A DNA stretch of 64,000 bases from Pseudomonas sp. S35 (GTDB lineage Bacteria; Pseudomonadota; Gammaproteobacteria; Pseudomonadales; Pseudomonadaceae). Below the pieces are notes generated by a model, which saw only the letters and a list, made by a program, of their open reading frames with translations, was not told where the DNA came from and made no database searches. Below are positions 26,136 through 34,237 of the stretch, in pieces; the stretch's first letter is position 1, and each line of letters opens with the position of its first letter. The position numbers were made by a program, and so were the translations under genes. The stretch covers positions 1,984,001 to 2,048,000 of the forward strand of contig NZ_CP019431.1 of assembly GCF_009866765.1 (NCBI RefSeq), written 5' to 3'.

Positions 26136-26171
26136 AAAAAAAAAGCCATCCAGATTGCCTGGATGGCTTTT
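26136..26171 (-). terminator. Terminator after the mlaA-type gene
   Basis: Stem AAAAGCCATCCAG / CTGGATGGCTTTT with a short loop and nine A's on the left, i.e. a U-run for minus-strand transcription. It lies 18 bp beyond the stop of the MlaA-like gene and could work in both directions. Confidence 0.9.
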
Positions 26172-26189
26172 GTGGAGAGCTGGAGATGA

Positions 26190-26978
26190 CTATTCGGCAA
26201 TTTGCAACTTGCGCGATTCCGTGTAGATGTATCGCACCTTTTCGTACTCAAACGGCGAGTTCATCTGGCCATAACGGAAGCTGGTCTGGTAGCGCTTGTC
26301 CACCGCGCGCAGGGCCCAGATTTCCGGGTGGTTGGAGCTGACTTCGGAGACGTTCAGAAAGTTGATCTGGGATTCTGCGGTGTAGTCCACCAGCAATCCA
26401 CCGGTGTCGCGCAGGTTCGACGGGCCGAAGATCGGCAGCACCAGGTAGGCGCCGCCGGGCACGCCGTAAAAGCCCAGGGTCTGGCCGAAGTCTTCGCTTT
26501 GACGCGGCAGGCCCATGGCGGTGGCCGGATCCCACAACCCGGCCACGCCGACGGTGGTGTTGAGCAGCAGGCGCCCGGTGGTTTCCAGGGAGCGGTGGCC
26601 CTTGAGTTGCAGCAGGCTGTTCAACAGGTTGGGCACATCACCCAGGTTGTTGAAGAAGTTGCTCACACCGGTACGCAGGAAGCTGGGCGTGACGTAACGG
26701 TAGCCATCGACCACCGGCAGGAACACCCATTGGTCGAAGCGATAGTTGAAGTGGTACACGCGGCGGTTCCACGACTCCAGCGGGTCATACACATTGAGGG
26801 CGTTGACGGACGAGCGTTCAAATTCGCGCTGGTCCAGGCCTGGGTTGAACTTGAGCTTGCTCAGCGGCTGCTTGAAGCCGTCAGTGTCTACCTTGATCGG
26901 TTCGTGAGCCTTGCTGTTGTCGGCATTGGCGACGCCGGCGCACATCAGCGCGGCGAGCAACAGAAGATATTTAGCCAC
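26190..26978 (-). CDS. mlaA: MlaA/VacJ family outer-membrane lipid asymmetry protein
   Basis: 262 residues. MlaA removes phospholipids from the outer leaflet of the outer membrane and passes them to MlaC. Family motifs are YDPLESWNRRVYHFNYRFDQW, FFNNLGDVPNLLNSLLQLK, RLLLNTTVGVAGLWDPA and EDFGQTLGFYGVPGGAYLVLPIFGPSNLRD. The N terminus is MAKYLLLLAALMCAGVANADN: the only Cys (C13) is preceded by Met, not Gly, Ala or Ser, so a normal lipobox is absent and cleavage after ANA is more likely. It overlaps the upstream alpha/beta hydrolase gene by 8 bp, and a terminator follows. Confidence 0.9.
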   Translation of the reverse strand: MAKYLLLLAALMCAGVANADNSKAHEPIKVDTDGFKQPLSKLKFNPGLDQREFERSSVNALNVYDPLESWNRRVYHFNYRFDQWVFLPVVDGYRYVTPSFLRTGVSNFFNNLGDVPNLLNSLLQLKGHRSLETTGRLLLNTTVGVAGLWDPATAMGLPRQSEDFGQTLGFYGVPGGAYLVLPIFGPSNLRDTGGLLVDYTAESQINFLNVSEVSSNHPEIWALRAVDKRYQTSFRYGQMNSPFEYEKVRYIYTESRKLQIAE

Positions 26979-28269
26979 GGAAGAACTCCAGCATGGCGTC
27001 GGCGTTGACGCGGTAATTGAGGTTGCCGCAGTGGCCGCCCAGTGGGTAGACGGTCAAGCGATCGCCGAAGGTTTTACGCAGGAAGCCGAGGTCGCCGGGG
27101 CCGAGGATCACATCGTCAGCGTTGTGCATGACGGCGATTTTCGGGCTGGCGTGCAGGTAGTCCTTGAGGGCGTACAGGCTGACCTGATCGACCAATTGCA
27201 GCAGGCTGCCGCCATCGGAGCGGGCACGCCACATCGGGATCACTTGTTCGGTGAGGTAGCAGTCGAAATCGCATTGCAGCGCACGCTTGAGGAACGGCGT
27301 CAGGCTGGTGCCTTCGGTGATCGGGTACTTCGGCGGGATGATCAGGCCGCGGCGGTTGATCAGGTCCGAGGTAAAGGCAATGTCGGCCGCCGAGAAGCGG
27401 AACGAGGTGCCGATCAGCATGGCCATCTGTTCGTTGGTCAGGTGCTGCTTGGATTGCTGGAAGTCGTAGAGCAGGGCGTCGTTGAGGTCGATGTAGCCCT
27501 TTTGCTGGAAGTAGCGCGTCAGTTTGTTCAGCACCAGTTCATAGAAGGTCGTGGTGTTGTTGATGCCCTTGACCTCGGTCTGCACCAGCTTGTCGAGGTT
27601 GGTGATCGAGGTGTAGAGGTTGACCGGCGGGTTGAGCAGCAGCACTTTCTTGAAGTTGAAGCTGCGGCGGGTCTCGTCCAGTTTGCTGACAAATGCCGCA
27701 TCCAGGGCGCCGAGGCTGTAGCCGGTGAGGTAGAAGTCGGTCACGGGCAGCGAGGCGTTTTGCGCGCGCACGGCTTGCATCACGCGGTACATGTCTTCGG
27801 CGTCTTCCTGGGTGATGCCCGGTGTGGCGAAGCGCGAGGCGGCGCTGATGAAGTCGAAGCTGGTGGGCGACGACAGTTGCACCACGTGGTAGCCGGCCTG
27901 GTAATACAGTTTTTTCAGGTATTCGTTGATGCTGCTGTCAAACCGCGCACCGGTGCCCGCGATCAGGAAGATCAGCGGCGCGGCGCGGTCTTGCTTGGCG
28001 ATGCGGTAGGTCAGCTTCTTCACCGCCCAGAAGTTATCCGGCAGGCTGAACTCGCGCTCGGGGCGCATGTTCAGGGTGCAGTCGGACTGGTTGATCTCGT
28101 CATCGCTCGGCAATGTTGGCCGAAGATCAGGCGGGGTGGTGGCGATGGTTGCTTCGAACGGGTTGGTCAAAGGGTAGCCATAGCTGGCTTGGTCGATGTC
28201 GACCGCCAGTGCTGACGCACTCAAAAAAAGGCTGCCCAACAGGGCGGCACAGCGCAAGGAACGGAGCAT
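26971..28269 (-). CDS. Exported alpha/beta hydrolase-like protein
   Basis: 432 residues from ATG at 28269 (MLRSLRCAALLGSLFL), with a signal peptide cut near ALA-V. An alpha/beta hydrolase core is suggested by APLIFLIAGTGARFDSSINEYLKKL, the nucleophile elbow GYSLGALDAAF, a late aspartate (HNADDVILGPGDLGF) and a histidine in GGHCGN near the C terminus; together these give a plausible Ser-Asp-His triad. Homologues in Pseudomonas are often annotated as 'serine/threonine kinase', which the sequence does not support. Its stop overlaps mlaA by 8 bp, so a periplasmic lipase-like role in outer-membrane lipid handling is a reasonable inference. Confidence 0.8.
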   Translation of the reverse strand: MLRSLRCAALLGSLFLSASALAVDIDQASYGYPLTNPFEATIATTPPDLRPTLPSDDEINQSDCTLNMRPEREFSLPDNFWAVKKLTYRIAKQDRAAPLIFLIAGTGARFDSSINEYLKKLYYQAGYHVVQLSSPTSFDFISAASRFATPGITQEDAEDMYRVMQAVRAQNASLPVTDFYLTGYSLGALDAAFVSKLDETRRSFNFKKVLLLNPPVNLYTSITNLDKLVQTEVKGINNTTTFYELVLNKLTRYFQQKGYIDLNDALLYDFQQSKQHLTNEQMAMLIGTSFRFSAADIAFTSDLINRRGLIIPPKYPITEGTSLTPFLKRALQCDFDCYLTEQVIPMWRARSDGGSLLQLVDQVSLYALKDYLHASPKIAVMHNADDVILGPGDLGFLRKTFGDRLTVYPLGGHCGNLNYRVNADAMLEFFRG

Positions 28270-28505
28270 GACTAAATCCCTAAGAGGAAACGTGCTGAAT
28301 GAAGTTCGCAGGCTATGACCACCGGGCTCTCTCCGAAGTGCCAGCCCTCGGCACGAAAAGTCGGAAATAAACGTCGGAATCGGGGTAATAGTAGCCAGAC
28401 GATACACTTTGCCACGCATTGGTGAACACAAATTGTGTGTATGTCCCTTGATAACGGCTGCGGGGGCATTAAGCTGGGCGCCGTTTTTGCCTATCGGAGT
28501 GTCCC

Positions 28506-28874
28506 ATGTCCCGTCGCTTGCCGCTGATTTTGCTGCTTATTGCACTGCCGTTATGGCTGGCTGCCAGTTATGGCGCGCGCTACGGATTCATGGAAGACGG
28601 CCGCTGGGTGGGGATTTGCGCGGATGAGGCCAGCCGTTGGGAATGCCAGCTGCGGGGGAACCTGGGGTTGATGATTCACTTCAAGGTGTTGGGCTGGGCG
28701 GCGTTGCTCACGTCGGTGCTGGCGTTTTTCGTACCGGGCCGTGCGGGCTGGGGGTTGGCGGTGCTGGGGCTGGCGTTCGGGTTGCCGGCGTTGGCGTTGT
28801 ATAACACCACGTTTGCGGTATTTGCGGTGGTGATTGCGGGGTTGCGGTTGGTCAGGCAGCCGCGGGGCGACTGA
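28506..28874 (+). CDS. Small four-helix membrane protein
   Basis: 122 residues. A hydrophobic N-terminal segment (residues 5-22), a polar loop with two cysteines (WVGICADEASRWECQLRG) that could form a periplasmic disulfide, and three further membrane segments. GGAG lies upstream of the ATG. It is divergent from the alpha/beta hydrolase gene. No domain family is recognised and no function is proposed. Confidence 0.75.
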   Translation: MSRRLPLILLLIALPLWLAASYGARYGFMEDGRWVGICADEASRWECQLRGNLGLMIHFKVLGWAALLTSVLAFFVPGRAGWGLAVLGLAFGLPALALYNTTFAVFAVVIAGLRLVRQPRGD

Positions 28875-28883
28875 TAGGGCCAA

Positions 28884-28950
28884 CCGGGGGCAAACTCCCT
28901 CCCACCTTTGGAATGCGTTCTCATGTGGGAGGGGGCTTGCCCCCGATAGC
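28884..28950. repeat. REP inverted pair between convergent genes
   Basis: CCGGGGGCAAACTCCCTCCCAC on the left and GTGGGAGGGGGCTTGCCCCCGATAG on the right, opposite orientation, about 20 bp apart. Confidence 0.75.
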
Positions 28951-28954
28951 GGTC

Positions 28955-30508
28955 TTAGGCCCTGCGCATCCGCAAGCACCGCCACAAGGCCACCACCATC
29001 AACCCGCTGACCAGCGCCCAGCCCCATGCCTGCTGGTTCAACAGGCCTTCTCGGTACAGCTGCGGCGCAATGCCGGCCCCGATGATGAAGGTCAACAATG
29101 CAATCTCCCGGCGCGGCCCGATCACCGGGCGAACCATGTACACCAAGGCCGGCAGCAGCAGTGCTGCACTCGGGAAGCTGCGGTAGCGTGGGTCAAACAC
29201 CAGTGCGAGCATCATCACCGCACCTGCGAAGCCGGCGATTGCCACCAGCCAGCCTGCCCGCTGCTCCAGCCAGTTGAAGGCCCGTTCGCGCCAACCTTCG
29301 CGGGCACTCAGGGCCAACGCTGCGTGGGTCAGTACCAGCAGGTTCAGCACCACCAGCAAACCCGCCCATACCCATTCGTCGTTGAAGCGCGCGGTTACGC
29401 GGGTCAGTTCAGCCCAGGTGCCGATGGAGCAGGCGGCCACTGCGCCCAGCAACGGCAGCAGGAGCGCGGCGCGTGTGCTGCGGACCCGTCCACCGATCAC
29501 CAGCGTCCCCAGCAGGATGACACCGCCCACCCCCAGCCACAGCGGCCAGTACGGCACATTGGTCACCGGCCCGGCGAGGATGCCTTTTTCCTGGCGATTG
29601 GCATCGAACAGCCCCCAATAACCGCCCACTGCGCCTTCGCTGGCACGTTTCCACGGTTGATCAAACGCTTCGATCAGGTTGTAGCGCCAGCCATTGGCTT
29701 CGGCCATGGCCACAAAACCACGCATGAATTTGGCTTCATTGACCCGACTCGGCACGGCGGTTTCACGCTGGCGACCTTCGCTGGGCCAGCCGGTTTCGCC
29801 GATCAGCACGTCCTTGGGGGCGAACTTGTTGCCGAAGGTCTGGCGCACATCGCCTACATGCTTGAGGGCCTGGTCGATGCTCGATGGATCATCTTCCCAG
29901 TAGGGCAGCAGGTGAATGGTCAGGAAGTCCACCGCCGGGGCGATTTCAGGGTGTTGCAGCCAGAATTCCCAGACGTCGGCGTAGGTGACCGGTTGTTTGA
30001 TCTGGCTTTTGACACGCTGGATCAGCTTCACCAACTGCGCGGCGGTGACTTCCTTGCGCAACAGGGCTTCGTTGCCGACGATCACCGAGGTCACCACGTC
30101 CGGGTTGGCGTTGGCCGCTGTGATCAGTTCGTCGATTTCTTTCTCGGTGGCCACCGGATCACTGCTGACCCAGGCGCCGGCCATGACCTTCAAGCCATGT
30201 TTGCGCGCCATGCCCGGCAGGGCTTCCAGGCCGGTCATGGAGTAGGTGCGGATGCATTCGAAGCGGGTGGCCAGCAGGGCCAGGTCCGCGTCCATGCGTT
30301 CTGGACGCAGCGTGAATGGCTGGTCAAACGGAGATTGGTCTTTGTCGAACGGCGTGTAGGACGCGCATTGCAGTTTGTGACTTGCGCTGGCGACATCCGG
30401 CAACACCACTGGCCGGCCGAGGCCATACCAGTAGCCGGCCAGGGCCAGCAGGCCAAGGATCAGAGCGAGGAAATAGGGCAGGGCAGGGAAGCGGGCAGTC
30501 GCGGGCAT
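28955..30508 (-). CDS. GH17-type beta-glucan-acting membrane protein
   Basis: 517 residues from ATG at 30508 (MPATARFPALPYFLALIL). One N-terminal membrane anchor, then a periplasmic glycoside hydrolase family 17 barrel (about residues 45-320) with the general acid in VGNEAL (E147) and the nucleophile in IGETGWPSEG (E238). The C-terminal ~190 residues form about seven or more membrane helices ending LWRCLRMRRA. Such proteins are called putative beta-(1,3)/(1,6)-glucan synthases or transglycosylases; the family supports beta-1,3-glucan cleavage or transfer, possibly in periplasmic glucan remodelling. The gene is alone, with REP repeats behind it. Confidence 0.85.
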   Translation of the reverse strand: MPATARFPALPYFLALILGLLALAGYWYGLGRPVVLPDVASASHKLQCASYTPFDKDQSPFDQPFTLRPERMDADLALLATRFECIRTYSMTGLEALPGMARKHGLKVMAGAWVSSDPVATEKEIDELITAANANPDVVTSVIVGNEALLRKEVTAAQLVKLIQRVKSQIKQPVTYADVWEFWLQHPEIAPAVDFLTIHLLPYWEDDPSSIDQALKHVGDVRQTFGNKFAPKDVLIGETGWPSEGRQRETAVPSRVNEAKFMRGFVAMAEANGWRYNLIEAFDQPWKRASEGAVGGYWGLFDANRQEKGILAGPVTNVPYWPLWLGVGGVILLGTLVIGGRVRSTRAALLLPLLGAVAACSIGTWAELTRVTARFNDEWVWAGLLVVLNLLVLTHAALALSAREGWRERAFNWLEQRAGWLVAIAGFAGAVMMLALVFDPRYRSFPSAALLLPALVYMVRPVIGPRREIALLTFIIGAGIAPQLYREGLLNQQAWGWALVSGLMVVALWRCLRMRRA

Positions 30509-30840
30509 GGTCGGCTTATCTGGGGGAGCAAAGGCGCGCATCTTACCCGGATTTGCGCCGACCCAGTGTGGCTGCATAATTTTGACATGCAAAGTTCGGG
30601 CGGAATTTTGACGTCATGTTCCAAGAAACCGCCTGCTGGCGATGTGATGTCGTTTCTTGCTTGTACAAGGTCGTTGACAGAGCAGGTCGACAGCTCTGGC
30701 AGGTTGATGATCAAGGTGTCAGCACTCCACTGATATCGCAGCCACCGGATCGATGCGCGTGAAGGGGGCGCGGTGCACCACATAACAACAGGTTGACGTC
30801 GCTCGGCATCCGTCGGGCGCAGCACTTTCGGGGAAGTACG
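30509..30840. other. 332-bp divergent gap without a convincing gene
   Basis: Separates the GH17 gene (minus) from the betaine-type binding protein (plus). It contains TTGACAGAGCAGGTCGACAG at about 30673, a possible -35 region, and AT-rich sequence around 30580-30600. Several short ORFs overlap in all frames with no ribosome sites. Probably two promoters and a long leader for the plus-strand gene. Confidence 0.5.
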
Positions 30841-31692
30841 ATGAAGATGCGACGACTCTTGGGCGCAGCTGCCACTCTGGTAGTTGCGATGAGCTCCACA
30901 CTGGCCAGCGCCGACAGCAAAACCCTGAGCATCGGCTACGTGGATGGTTGGTCGGACAGCGTTGCCACCACCCACGTGGCGGCAGAAGTGATCAAACAAA
31001 AGCTCGGTTATGACGTGAAACTGCAAGCGGTCGCCACCGGGATCATGTGGCAGGGTGTGGCCACCGGTAAACTCGACGCCATGCTCTCCGCCTGGCTGCC
31101 CGTGACCCACGGTGAATACTGGACCAAGAACAAGGACAAGGTGGTCGACTACGGCCCCAACTTCAAGGATGCGAAGATCGGCCTGATCGTGCCGGAGTAC
31201 GTCAAGGCCAAGTCCATCGAAGACCTCAAGACCGACACCACCTTCAAGAACAAGATCGTCGGTATCGACGCCGGTTCAGGCGTGATGCTCAAGACCGACG
31301 AAGCGATCAAGGCCTACGGCCTGGACTACAAGCTGCAAGCCAGCTCTGGCGCCGCCATGATCGCCGAACTGACCCGTGCCGAAGATAAGCAGGAATCCAT
31401 CGCCGTCACCGGTTGGGTGCCGCACTGGATGTTCGCCAAGTGGAAGCTGCGCTTCCTGGACGATCCAAAAGGGATTTATGGTGCTGCTGAAACCGTCAAC
31501 AGCATCGGCAGCAAGGGCCTGGAGAAGAAAGCGCCGGAAGTTGCGGCCTTCCTGAAGAAATTCCAGTGGGCCTCCAAGGATGAAATCGGCGAAGTCATGC
31601 TGGCCATCCAAGAGGGCGCCAAGCCTGACGCGGCGGCCAAGGATTGGGTCGCCAAGCACCCTGAGCGTGTCGCTGAGTGGGTCGGTAAATAA
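30841..31692 (+). CDS. Glycine betaine/choline-type ABC substrate-binding protein
   Basis: 283 residues from ATG at 30841, with GGGGAAG upstream. Signal peptide cut near ASA-D. The mature part is an OpuAC-type periplasmic protein: IGYVDGWSDSVATTHVAAEV, MLSAWLPVTHGEYW (aromatic box residues), GVMLKTDEAIKAYGLD and TGWVPHWMFAKWKLRFLDDP. It would bind a quaternary amine such as betaine, choline or carnitine. No permease or ATPase is adjacent, so it probably serves a CbcWV-type transporter encoded elsewhere, as solo binding proteins of this family do in Pseudomonas. Confidence 0.9.
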   Translation: MKMRRLLGAAATLVVAMSSTLASADSKTLSIGYVDGWSDSVATTHVAAEVIKQKLGYDVKLQAVATGIMWQGVATGKLDAMLSAWLPVTHGEYWTKNKDKVVDYGPNFKDAKIGLIVPEYVKAKSIEDLKTDTTFKNKIVGIDAGSGVMLKTDEAIKAYGLDYKLQASSGAAMIAELTRAEDKQESIAVTGWVPHWMFAKWKLRFLDDPKGIYGAAETVNSIGSKGLEKKAPEVAAFLKKFQWASKDEIGEVMLAIQEGAKPDAAAKDWVAKHPERVAEWVGK

Positions 31693-31717
31693 CCCCCCAC
31701 ACTTAGACGCAACCCCC

Positions 31718-31805
31718 TGTGGGAGGGGGCTTGCCTCGATTGCAGCCTGTCAGCCAGCACATCTATGGCTGACAGGCTGCAATCGGGGGCAAGCCCTCTC
31801 CCACA
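31718..31805. repeat. Long near-perfect REP inverted repeat
   Basis: Arms of about 38 bp (TGTGGGAGGGGGCTTGCC... and its complement) around an 11-bp loop; the inner GATTGCAGCCTGTCAGCC / GGCTGACAGGCTGCAATC is also symmetrical. It follows the binding protein stop by 25 bp and would fold as one long stem, likely ending or protecting that mRNA. Confidence 0.8.
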
Positions 31806-31880
31806 TTAATTTTCGCCCCCCGCAAATGTTTCTGCGCCCTCCCAATCCCTCGCTACACTCGATCTACTACTAAGGTCGTC

Positions 31881-31896
31881 TGGAACCTGTTCCGCA
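31881..31896 (+). promoter_or_regulatory. Possible sigma-54 site or dyad upstream of the DUF485-actP operon
   Basis: TGGAACCTGTTCCGCA has GG and GC 10 bases apart, the spacing of a -24/-12 promoter, and also contains the perfect dyad GGAAC-CT-GTTCC. The core departs from TGGCAC-N5-TTGC, so either reading is weak. It lies 59 bp before the DUF485 start. Confidence 0.3.
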
Positions 31897-31954
31897 GCCG
31901 CATACAGTGGCTATGTTCCAATAATAAAAAAGCTGTGCTGCGAGGATAAAAACA

Positions 31955-32266
31955 ATGAACGACAGCATTTACCTCTCGATTCAAAACAGCCCGCGTTTCA
32001 AGGAGCTGGTGAGAAAAAGGGAACGATTCGCCTGGATTCTCTCGGCGATCATGCTAGGGCTTTACTCCGGTTTCATCCTGTTGATCGCCTATGGGCCACA
32101 AGTGCTGGGGGCAAAACTCAGCCCTGGCTCGTCGATTACTTGGGGCATTCCCCTGGGTGTCGGGCTGATTGTGTCGGCCTTTATCCTGACCGGCATCTAT
32201 GTGCGGCGGGCCAACGGCGAGTTTGACGACCTGAACAATGCGATTCTCAAGGAGGCTGCGCAATGA
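31955..32266 (+). CDS. yjcH: DUF485 membrane protein of the acetate symporter operon
   Basis: 103 residues, two membrane helices (about 28-50 and 62-86). The N terminus [24 protein letters not shown] is the DUF485 hallmark. It is the constant partner of ActP, with its stop overlapping the actP start by 4 bp, as in acs-yjcH-actP of other proteobacteria. acs itself is not in the window. Its molecular role is not known; a small accessory subunit of the symporter is the usual view. Confidence 0.92.
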   Translation: MNDSIYLSIQNSPRFKELVRKRERFAWILSAIMLGLYSGFILLIAYGPQVLGAKLSPGSSITWGIPLGVGLIVSAFILTGIYVRRANGEFDDLNNAILKEAAQ

Positions 32267-33921
32267 TCCGGCGTCTACTGGCAGTATTCGGCGCTTCGCT
32301 CTTTGCTCCGGCCGTTTGGGCGGCGGATGCATTGACCGGTGAAGTGCAAAGGCAACCGCTGAACATCTCGGCCATCGTGATGTTTGTCGCATTTGTCGGT
32401 GCCACCTTGTGCATCACCTACTGGGCGTCCAAGCGCAACAAGTCGGCGGCCGATTACTACGCGGCTGGCGGCAAGATCACCGGTTTCCAGAATGGCCTGG
32501 CGATTGCCGGTGACTATATGTCGGCGGCGTCTTTCCTGGGGATTTCCGCACTGGTTTATACCTCCGGTTATGACGGCCTGATCTACTCGATCGGCTTTCT
32601 GGTGGGCTGGCCGATCATTCTGTTCCTGATCGCCGAGCGCCTGCGTAACCTGGGCAAGTACACCTTTGCCGACGTTGCCTCCTACCGCCTGGGCCAGACC
32701 CAGATCCGCAGCTTGTCTGCGTGTGGCTCTTTGGTGGTGGTGGCGTTCTACCTGATCGCGCAGATGGTCGGTGCGGGCAAGCTGATTCAGCTGTTGTTCG
32801 GCCTGGACTACCACGTAGCGGTCATCCTGGTGGGTATCTTGATGTGCATGTACGTGCTGTTCGGCGGCATGCTGGCGACCACTTGGGTGCAGATCATCAA
32901 GGCAGTGCTGTTGCTGTCCGGTGCCTCGTTCATGGCGCTGATGGTGATGAAGCACGTCAACTTCGACTTCAACGCCCTGTTCTCCGAGGCGATCAAGGTT
33001 CACCCTAAAGGTGAAGCGATCATGAGCCCCGGCGGCCTGGTAAAAGACCCGATCTCGGCATTCTCCCTAGGCCTGGCACTGATGTTCGGTACCGCTGGCC
33101 TGCCGCACATCCTGATGCGCTTCTTCACCGTAAGCGACGCCAAGGAAGCGCGTAAGAGCGTGCTGTATGCAACCGGCTTCATCGGCTACTTCTATATCCT
33201 GACCTTTATCATCGGCTTTGGCGCGATCCTGCTGGTCAGCACCAACCCCGCGTTCAAGGATGCGGCAGGCGCCTTGCTGGGCGGTAACAACATGGCAGCG
33301 GTGCACCTGGCCAATGCGGTGGGTGGCAGTATCTTCCTGGGCTTCATTTCGGCGGTTGCGTTCGCCACCATCCTCGCGGTGGTTGCCGGTTTGACCCTGG
33401 CCGGTGCTTCGGCGGTGTCTCATGACCTGTACGCCAGCGTGATCAAGAAAGGCAAGACCAACGACAAGGATGAGATTCGCGTATCGAAGATCACCACCAT
33501 CGCCTTGGGCGTTTTGGCAATCGGCCTGGGTATCCTGTTCGAAAGCCAGAACATCGCGTTCATGGTCGGCCTGGCGTTCTCGATTGCTGCCAGCTGTAAC
33601 TTCCCGGTGTTGCTGCTTTCCATGTACTGGAAAAACCTCACCACCCGTGGCGCCATGATCGGCGGCTGGTTGGGCTTGATCAGTGCCGTGGGCCTGATGG
33701 TGCTGGGCCCGACCATCTGGGTCTCGATCCTGCATCATGAAAAAGCCATCTTCCCGTACGAATACCCGGCGCTGTTCTCGATGATCATCGCGTTCGTGGG
33801 TATCTGGTTCTTCTCCATCACCGACAAGTCGGCGGCGGCAGAGAAAGAGCGTGCGCTGTACTTCCCGCAGTTTGTGCGTTCGCAGACTGGCCTGGGGGCG
33901 AGTGGGGCGGTTAATCACTAA
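32263..33921 (+). CDS. actP: Cation/acetate symporter
   Basis: 552 residues, sodium:solute symporter family, with a cleavable-looking N-terminal segment ([10 protein letters not shown]) and 13 or so membrane helices. Family signatures are [41 protein letters not shown] and [15 protein letters not shown]. It imports acetate and other short carboxylates with a cation. It is translationally coupled to the DUF485 gene and followed by a terminator. Confidence 0.95.
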   Translation: MIRRLLAVFGASLFAPAVWAADALTGEVQRQPLNISAIVMFVAFVGATLCITYWASKRNKSAADYYAAGGKITGFQNGLAIAGDYMSAASFLGISALVYTSGYDGLIYSIGFLVGWPIILFLIAERLRNLGKYTFADVASYRLGQTQIRSLSACGSLVVVAFYLIAQMVGAGKLIQLLFGLDYHVAVILVGILMCMYVLFGGMLATTWVQIIKAVLLLSGASFMALMVMKHVNFDFNALFSEAIKVHPKGEAIMSPGGLVKDPISAFSLGLALMFGTAGLPHILMRFFTVSDAKEARKSVLYATGFIGYFYILTFIIGFGAILLVSTNPAFKDAAGALLGGNNMAAVHLANAVGGSIFLGFISAVAFATILAVVAGLTLAGASAVSHDLYASVIKKGKTNDKDEIRVSKITTIALGVLAIGLGILFESQNIAFMVGLAFSIAASCNFPVLLLSMYWKNLTTRGAMIGGWLGLISAVGLMVLGPTIWVSILHHEKAIFPYEYPALFSMIIAFVGIWFFSITDKSAAAEKERALYFPQFVRSQTGLGASGAVNH

Positions 33922-33940
33922 GGGTGTAGCTGGATAAGAA

Positions 33941-33972
33941 ATGCCCCGGTCGAAAGGCCGGGGTATTTTTTT
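33941..33972 (+). terminator. Rho-independent terminator of actP
   Basis: Stem CCCCGG(T) / (G)CCGGGG with a GAAA-type loop followed by a run of seven T's, 20 bp after the stop. Confidence 0.92.
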
Positions 33973-34003
33973 GCCTGGGGGTTTGTGGTGTTTGTGCCAA
34001 TGT

Positions 34004-34166
34004 CATCGGGGGCTTGCCCCCGATGAGCATAGGTATCTACACAACTCTTAAAGGCTGACACATAACTCTGTGGTGAGCGGGGCAACCCCGCTCACCACAG
34101 AAGCCTGATTGCCATAGATTCCGTATTCACTGGAAGTTGTGTAGATACCCATGCCTCGATGAGGCC
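34004..34166. repeat. REP palindrome interrupted by the second mobile element
   Basis: Same outer REP sequence as at 16284-16548 (CATCGGGGGCTTGCCCCCGATGA then CGATGAGGCC) with an insertion at the identical point. Flanking octamers are CCCGATGA (34019-34026) and CTCGATGA (34155-34162), 7 of 8 identical. It lies between the actP and gltA terminators. Confidence 0.8.
34027..34154 (-). mobile_element. MITE-like non-coding element, copy 2 (inverted, shorter core)
   Basis: 128 bp with the same 20-bp terminal repeats as copy 1. The unique arms are the reverse complement of those of copy 1: the 34-bp arm at 34101-34134 is an exact match and the 21-bp arm has one difference. The centre is a single REP hairpin (34068-34100) instead of a doublet, about 104 bp shorter. 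The orientation is thus reversed relative to the same flanking REP sequence. Confidence 0.8.
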
Positions 34167-34184
34167 AGCCCAGGCGACACAAAC

Positions 34185-34216
34185 AAAAACGGCCTCCACT
34201 AAGGGAGGCCGTTTTC
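34185..34216 (-). terminator. Rho-independent terminator of gltA
   Basis: AAAAACGGCCTCC / GGAGGCCGTTTTC stem with a CACTAAG-type loop; on the minus strand it ends in a U-run 22 bp after the gltA stop. Confidence 0.93.
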
Positions 34217-34237
34217 AGTACAACTCAAGCTGATTGC

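Noticed and set aside
25835..26251. Minus-strand frame of 138 codons upstream of the small hypothetical protein
   Set aside because: It runs through a rho-independent terminator and has no ribosome site at its start; I kept only the possibility of a frameshifted 5' end.
28426..28438. Dyad ACACAA-A-TTGTGT upstream of the alpha/beta hydrolase and small membrane protein genes
   Set aside because: Only 6-bp arms and a single copy; not enough to call an operator.
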